This document shows, piece by piece, positions 58,226 to 64,000 of a stretch of DNA of 64,000 bases. Origin of the DNA: Adiantum capillus-veneris (Eukaryota; Streptophyta; Polypodiopsida; Polypodiales; Pteridaceae); the NCBI GenBank assembly GCA_014529385.2, contig CM043968.1, positions 127,927,018 through 127,991,017 of the forward strand. The letters run 5' to 3'. Numbering within the stretch: position 1 is the stretch's first letter; each line of letters begins with the position of its first letter. Both the position numbers and the translations under genes were made by a program. The notes beneath the pieces are model-generated. The model worked only from the letters and a program-made list of their open reading frames with translations, searched no databases and was not told the DNA's origin.

Positions 58226-59758
58226 TTATGAGCTCGCTAGTTGTAATACTTCCTTGAATACAATTTTTGGAGTGTAGTAACACTCCGCTTGAGTGTTTTC
58301 AGTATTGACAACAATCCTCATAGAAGCTGCGCTTCCTACACGTGACATTGCAACATACAACTGTCCATGAAAGAAGATCAATGACTCAAGATATAGACCA
58401 AGAATTCCAAGTGTTTGCCCTTGTGATTTGTTGATATTCATCCCAAAAGCAAGCCTAATTGGAAATTGACGACGCTTCATTTGAAATGGAAGTCCCTGAT
58501 GGCTTCCAATAATAAAGTCAATCCCTGGAAGAAAAACTCTCTCTCCAATATTTGATCATGTAACTATCTCTGCCTCAATTACCTTATGATGAAATTGCTT
58601 GCATATCAATCTAGTTCCGTTGCATAATCCACATCTTGGATCCAAATTGAACAGCAACATGATAGGAGCATTTTCTTTCAAGACTAAAGCGTGAGGTGGA
58701 AAACCACCACCAAGAGTAAGGCTATTCAGATATTCAACTGTGTACAAATGTGTGTTTTCCTCTTACATACAAATTGAATCTACACTTAGATACTCTTTGC
58801 AATCTCCATGCATTCTTTGCAATGCATAGTCATTAACTAAATCCACCTCTTTATTCCGTGGAGCAAGTATTGCTCGATCTCTGAAAAAAGTTGCATGATC
58901 TTGCAAATGACACAAATCTCCATATATAAAGCTTAGAAGATCTGCCAAACTATTTCCTGGAAGCATCATGTGTGAAGGTATTTTGACTATGTCTAAGTCT
59001 CCTCCATCATCCATAACCCCATTGCCAATATCAAGCACCCAACGGGAAAAACTTTGTTGAAGTGAATTTGAACCGCAATCAACTATACGCATATTTTTGG
59101 TAAGCCTCAGTATCTTTGTGTATTTCCATATGTGAGAATGACACAACGAAGCATTTACAATGTCTGTACGACTACCTTTTGGTACAACAGGTAGTATTTA
59201 TCGAAAGTCACCTCCAAGAAAAATGACTTTTCCACCAAACAAAGTATCTCGTTGCATAATATCTCTTAAAGTTCTATCCACTGCTTCAAATGCATAGCGA
59301 TGTGTCATGGGAGCTTCATCCCATATAAGTAAATCTGCATTCCTTAGAAGTTCTGCAAGTTGACTATTTACCTTTATATTGCAAGTTGCTTCAGAGTGAA
59401 GCTCCAAAGGTATCTTAAACCTAGAATGAGCAGTTCTTCCATTACTCAAAAGCAAAGCTACAATACCCGTGGATGCACATGCAAGAGCAACTCTACAACT
59501 TCCTCGCACTCGTGAAAGAAGTGCATTATATAAGTAAGTTTTTATTGAGCCACCAGGACCATCTAGAAAAAATACCTTCCCTGAATGTGTGCCAACAGCT
59601 TGTAGCACTTGGTGATACGCATCTTGCTGATCCTCATTTAAGGAAGTTTCCATACAATTTGCTATACGACATCGTTCATCAACATTGAACATTGTTTCTT
59701 TAGCCATAGCACCATTTTCACTTAAGGATACCAATGTTGAGTCTATTGCAAGCAACAT
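58226..59758 (-). pseudogene. Helitron PIF1-type helicase
   Basis: One frame with stops at 59198-59200 (in FLGGDFR-stop-ILPVV, where Gln is expected), near 58763 and near 58556. Walker A reads GPGGSIKT instead of GPGGTGKT. LLIWDEAPM gives the Walker B, and FPIRLAFGMNINKSQGQTL and LYVAMSRVGS give motifs V and VI. The helicase is dead in this copy. Confidence 0.9.
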
Positions 59759-59894
59759 ATAATCTCAAAGCCTCTTGCCATGTTGTTGCAAAAAGCATTC
59801 TATATGAAGCAAAGCTTGATTTTTTGCCACATCAAATCGCACACTTGCATCTGAAATACGCATCCTTAGGGCATAAACATAGTCCTCACAAAAT

Positions 59895-61451
59895 TCAGTA
59901 CAAAATGTCCCAAAGAGCAGACTGATGAAGTGGCTCACAAAAGACTAATATGATTGCAAACAGTTGTCTCAACTGCATTTCATTTTGAAAAAAAGATGCC
60001 TCTTGGAGGCAAATTGACCATTCTTCATCATCTTGCAATAATCCTCTAGCTATACATGCCTCCTTGTATGTATCATAGATGTGACCATCATACATACGCA
60101 AGTCTTCAAAACACTTACATCCCTTGCAAATATTGAGAAGCATTCGTAGGTAATAAACCTCACCAGCAGTAGGGACAATATTATACATTCTTACAATAGA
60201 AACACCCTGTTGTCGTGGAGACCATGCCTTTCGACTTTTATTCCATACCCAACCATTTGGAAATTCGGTATATGTGAAGCTATTTGCTTCAGGATAATTT
60301 TGATTTGCAACAAATCATTGTGTCAAGGTAGTTTTTCTATTTTTCTCATTATCTAGCAAATGTGATACATCATCACCATCTTGAAATGTAACCATATTCT
60401 GCAATGGAAGGTGTACTTGCAATCGTTGAATAGCTGGCCTTTCACTATACATGTCGAAGACAAATATTCTCCACATAGCCTCAGATGCAGAAACATAACG
60501 TGCATTGATATAACTCTTGATCTCATCAGTAGCTCCTTCACCATCTTGAAGGACAACAGTGGCTCGATCATGTCCCTTGTAGACATACTTATAAAGATAT
60601 TTCACGGCAGTGACAGTTGAGCAAATCTCCACATTAATATGGGCTTGGTATCTTAGTGATAAGAGAGGGTTGTAAGGAACAACCCAACGATTATCTAAAT
60701 TGTAATTTTTAGACATAACAAACCTTCCATCATCTATTCTCATATACACAGGATATCCACTTTCGTTTACATTTGTAGACGTAGAAAATGTTCGTGGAAA
60801 CTTGAATCTACACTTACCATCAACCATACACGGAGAACATGGATTCAAAGGACCACATGGCCCATGAACATTACAATGACTCACTACATCAAATAATTCT
60901 GGAAACACATTCTTGTCAGGGAGCTCTGCACAAACCAACTTGTCATAGTGTAATGTATCTATGGGTTTATATTCGGATGCAAGTATCAACAATATATGTG
61001 CATGAGGAAGACCTCTCTTCTGAAACTCAATCATTGAAACATGTCCAATCACCTCCCCAAATACGGTTTGCTTGATAAGTAAATGCATCATATCTTGGAA
61101 CTTCTGAGAAAACACTCGTATAGTCAGATCAGGACGATCAACAGCACTTTGTCCAGGTAGTAATGCATCATCTATTTCCTTCCATCGTGGATTATATGTG
61201 AATGTGATGAAGAGATCCGGTTTTCCCCTATTACGAACAATTGTCATTGCATCTTGGAATAGTTGGCACATATATCTTGGACCTCCAACAAAAGACAAAG
61301 GCAAAAAAATTCTACGGCCAACATTTTGACCTTCAGCCCTCTCTAAGCCATCTCTAGCCTCAACCATGTCAACCAATCCTTGGTACACTTCACCACGAAG
61401 TGTTTTTTGGTTATTTCGCATCCACAAAAGCCGTGATAGCATCCACGACAT
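59895..61451 (-). pseudogene. Helitron Rep (HUH-Y2 nuclease)
   Basis: Rep motif 1 is DLFITFTYNPRWKEI, HUH is FQKRGLPHAHILLIL (about 61000) and the twin tyrosines are in KYLYKYVYKG (about 60590). A Cys-rich patch HGPCGPLNPCSPCMVDGKC is typical of plant Helitrons. A stop at 60315 separates it from 60188-59895, which continues in frame (GEVYYLRMLLN). All catalytic residues are kept, although stops and frameshifts break the gene. Confidence 0.9.
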
Positions 61452-62152
61452 ACTGTTGTAATAGCCTACCTCCTAGAAGAAGACACTCCACAGTATCATC
61501 TCTTATTTGTAACCGAAAGACATAATATTGCTTTTGACTCAATTTTTTTTCCATCGGTAGTCTGTAAGTAAAGATGCCACCCATCCTCTCCACTTGGAAA
61601 TAATAAAACATACAATAAGGACATGTAAGCTCGATGCATACTGGAGATTCTTTTCAAACCCCCATGTCAAAAATTCAGTACAATGTCGCGATAGCCAATA
61701 TTTCTATCATCCCCTTGTCCTGGCATAATTGCAGCAACTTCAGAACCCCTTGAAGCAAGATATTGCCAACCATCAGAACGATGCTCCGCAATAAACATCC
61801 TCATATTGGGTACAATAGCATCTCCAGACAAAGAAGTAGCAGATCGTAGAGCATTTGCATAAGTATTTACTCTATGCATCATCACTTGTAAACACTCTAG
61901 AATACTACGATCTAAATTTGAAACATGATGCAATCTGTTGCTCAACTCGTGTTCGGTATCAAAAAAATATAATTGTGCAAAGCGTGGGACTTCATTTTGT
62001 CCTTTGGCTGGCGCTAAAGAATCAATGCTATGATAGACAGAGCCATGAACCTTAAATGTGTATACACTTCTCCCACCATAATTAATAGTTGTCCCTTTTG
62101 CGTTCTTTGTACCATGCATGCCTTGTGTGAGTGTGTGGATTTTCTCTCTCAT
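61411..62152 (-). pseudogene. N-terminal region of Helitron protein
   Basis: 62152-61667 reads VYTFKVHGSVYHSIDSLAP, then FAQLYFFDTEHELSNR and later YLASRGSEVAAIMPGQ, the usual segment before Rep in plant Helitrons. 61611-61411 continues (FTYRLPMEKKLSQKQYYVFRLQIR) in another frame and overlaps Rep. Confidence 0.85.
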
Positions 62153-62660
62153 CCCCCCTCATGTAGGGCTCGCCCCCTCCTTTTAGGGATTGAATCTTTG
62201 ACTTTTTGACACCTTAAGCCCCTCATGCATAGGCCCAGTTCCCACCACAAGCTTGGCTCATAAGCACTTTAAGCTTGGGATGGGTTCTCACCTCAAGTGC
62301 AACCCTAGCATCTCAAGCATGTCAAGCATCTCAATAATTAAGCACCTCAAGCATCTCAAGCACCTCAATCATCAAGCACCTCAAGCACCTTAGTCATCAA
62401 GCATGACAAGCAGGACAAGCACCTTGAGCTGGGTCAGGTTCCCGCGCCTCAAGCTCAGCCCTAGCTTCCCTAAGGTCAAAGGCCTTTTATACACATTATT
62501 GGAGGTCTTAAATGAAGCTAACCCTAACGTCTTATGCTCCATTTGTTAGCCTTGCTCTTTGATAGACCATCTCTCATTTGGGCCCCTTTACCATTGGCCC
62601 CGTGTTGAGATAGATCTATAAGCACATGTCTATATCTTAACACTTGTTCCCATTTATTCT
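62153..62660 (-). repeat. LTR-like noncoding DNA with CTCAAGCA minisatellite
   Basis: 62300-62440 is a degenerate array of CAAGCACCT / CAAGCATCT units. The stretch lies where the 3' LTR of the minus-strand gypsy element would be expected. The far LTR end is not identified; TGTAGGGCTCG at 62162 is a candidate. Confidence 0.4.
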
Positions 62661-62912
62661 CCCACATTAAGTGATCAATTTAATATAAGAAAATCATTTG
62701 GGTTGGTTAGATTTTATGACGTTACCTCTCTCTTGAAATCATAGTCGTCCTCGACTATGAGGTAGAAGAGATAAAGCCTTAGTCATCCCACATTAAGTGA
62801 TCAATTTAATATGAGAAAATCATTTGGGTTGGTTAGATTTTATGACATTACCTCTCTCTTGAAATCATAGTCGTCCTCGACTATGAGGTAGAAGAGATAA
62901 AGCCTTAGTCAT
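62661..62912 (-). repeat. 126-bp tandem duplication across LTR edge and polypurine tract
   Basis: Copies start CCCACATTAAGTGATC at 62661 and 62787 with about two differences. Each contains, on the minus strand, the hairpin CATAGTCG-AGGA-CGACTATG, then AAGAGAGAGG (polypurine tract) and TGTCATAAAATC (LTR start, one base changed in the left copy). Confidence 0.85.
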
Positions 62913-63241
62913 TAGTCAATTTTACTTAGCGGGTAGAGGATCCCTTTTTACCCTACGACATCTTTCCAAGATGGATGACTAATCCATTTGGTGCTTGGGA
63001 GACATAGCTGCCGCAAGCATGTCTGCTCTTTAGTCCATTTCATTCTCCCAAAGTAGAGTGACAAATTCTACTTGGTGTTTGAGAGACGTCATCATCACAA
63101 ACATGATTCTAAGCATGCATAATAGTTTAATTTGTGCACAATTAAAAAGAGGACTAGTCTTATAAGACAAAAACATGAGTCATTTAAAAGAAATTTGTAC
63201 ATTTGCTTACTCTAATGTAGCATTGTAAGCATTGACAAGGT
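62913..63241. other. Noncoding between chromodomain relic and LTR edge
   Basis: No ORF or repeat. It is probably untranslated or decayed 3' sequence of the gypsy element. Confidence 0.4.
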
Positions 63242-64000
63242 TCATACTATCCTTAAACTGTTTTCCTTGCATCCATCTAGCATCTTCAAAAGGATAATTT
63301 TTGAACTTAATAAGATACCGTCGGATAATCTTACCATGTCGTAGTACCTTGTCTTCATACTGATGGACAACTTCAGGTTGTAGCACCTCTTCTTGGTCTT
63401 CAACTTCGGGAGGGTCTTCATAATTGGTTCAGTTGGTGGCTCTCCTTTGTAGGGCTTAAGTAGGCTTACATTAAAGGCATTGTGTATGAGCCAATGGTTG
63501 GGAAACTTGAGTTGATAAGCCATCTCATTGATGGGCTTTAAGATTTGGAAAGGACCATAGTATCTTTTTGCTAGTTTAGCATAATACTTTTGATGGCCTG
63601 TAGGATTTTTGCCCATCGTTTGCCTTAATCGAGCCTTAGGAAACTTAAGTAAGACCCAATCATTTTCTTTGAACATTAAGGCTCTTTTGTGCTTATCAGC
63701 AGCAGCTTTTTGCCTTTGTTGAGAGATGGATATAGCCTCCTTAATCTTTTGAAAAGATTCTTGTAGGTCACGGCTATACTCATCGGCGGCGAAGATCTTC
63801 CCATGTACTTTGAGTAACAAGGGACTTTTAGGTCTTCCCTCAATGATCTCAAAAGGTGCTTTTCCCGTAGACGTATGTACAGTATTATTGTAGGCATACT
63901 CTACAAGAGGTAAGTACTTTTCCCATTGTGAGCGTTGATCTACTTCAGTAACATAAGTCTTGAGTACATCGAGTATCGTAAGATTGGCTATCTCACTTTG
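63242..64000 (-). pseudogene. Ty3/gypsy chromovirus integrase C-terminus, cut by the right edge
   Basis: From the right edge the minus strand reads WEKYLPLVEYAYNNTVHTST and GKAPFEIIEGRPKSP, the end of the integrase core. After a frameshift near 63800 comes a long basic domain with RYYGPFQILKPINEMAYQLK and IHNAFNVSLLKPYKG. What follows (VRLSDGILLSSKIILLK) is a frameshifted chromodomain remnant. Catalytic residues lie outside the window. Chromodomain integrases target heterochromatin. Confidence 0.85.

Larger units (their letters stand above)
58226..62152 (-). mobile_element. Canonical plant Helitron, decayed
   Basis: Minus-strand order: N-terminal region (62152-61411), Rep (61451-59895), helicase (59758-58226). 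It has no endonuclease, unlike the element at 42-49 kb. The Rep and helicase parts each keep one frame over more than 1.5 kb with a few stops, joined by a frameshift near 59800-59890. TC and CTRR ends were not found, so only the coding span is given. Confidence 0.85.

Overview
The window looks like repeat-dense nuclear DNA from a land plant with a large genome. Every coding relic I can identify belongs to a plant-type transposable element: Ty1/copia with an initiator-Met primer site, chromoviral Ty3/gypsy, L1-type LINEs with DUF4283-like ORF1, a hAT, a canonical plant Helitron and a Helentron-like rolling-circle element. There are also many long (CT)n/(GA)n tracts. A non-seed vascular plant such as a fern is a plausible guess, but that is only an inference. 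I see no intact host gene, tRNA, rRNA or CRISPR array.

Layout. 1-4090: the 3' part of an LTR element (+) with unrecognised accessory ORFs, a polypurine tract and an LTR. 4440-8960: a Ty3/gypsy integrase relic (+), its 3' LTR start and noncoding DNA. 8960-12300: LINE fragments (+), one split by a 715-bp solo LTR with a perfect 5-bp duplication. 13500-30540: a three-level nest. A minus-strand L1-type LINE carries a hAT (17391-28816, perfect 8-bp duplication) that holds a kinase-like pseudogene and is itself interrupted by a Ty1/copia element (20299-25437). 30541-41762: an LTR element encoding gag and protease but no reverse transcriptase. It carries a fragment of a host DEAD-box RNA helicase, and its leader holds an array of perfect 22-bp palindromes. 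42347-49441: a nearly intact Helentron-like element (minus) with an RPA-like gene and a Rep-helicase-endonuclease polyprotein. 49442-55482: noncoding, microsatellite-rich DNA. 55483-62152: a decayed plant Helitron (minus) with a downstream cluster of exon-like fragments of unknown origin. 62153-64000: a Ty3/gypsy chromovirus 3' end (minus).

The elements are mostly independent passengers, and nesting order gives relative ages: LINE, then hAT, then copia. The copia LTRs differ at 6 of 227 positions; those of the gag-protease element differ by about 3%. The observations most worth following up are the palindrome array, the captured DEAD-box helicase, the plant Helentron with an endonuclease domain, and the kinase-like gene inside the hAT.
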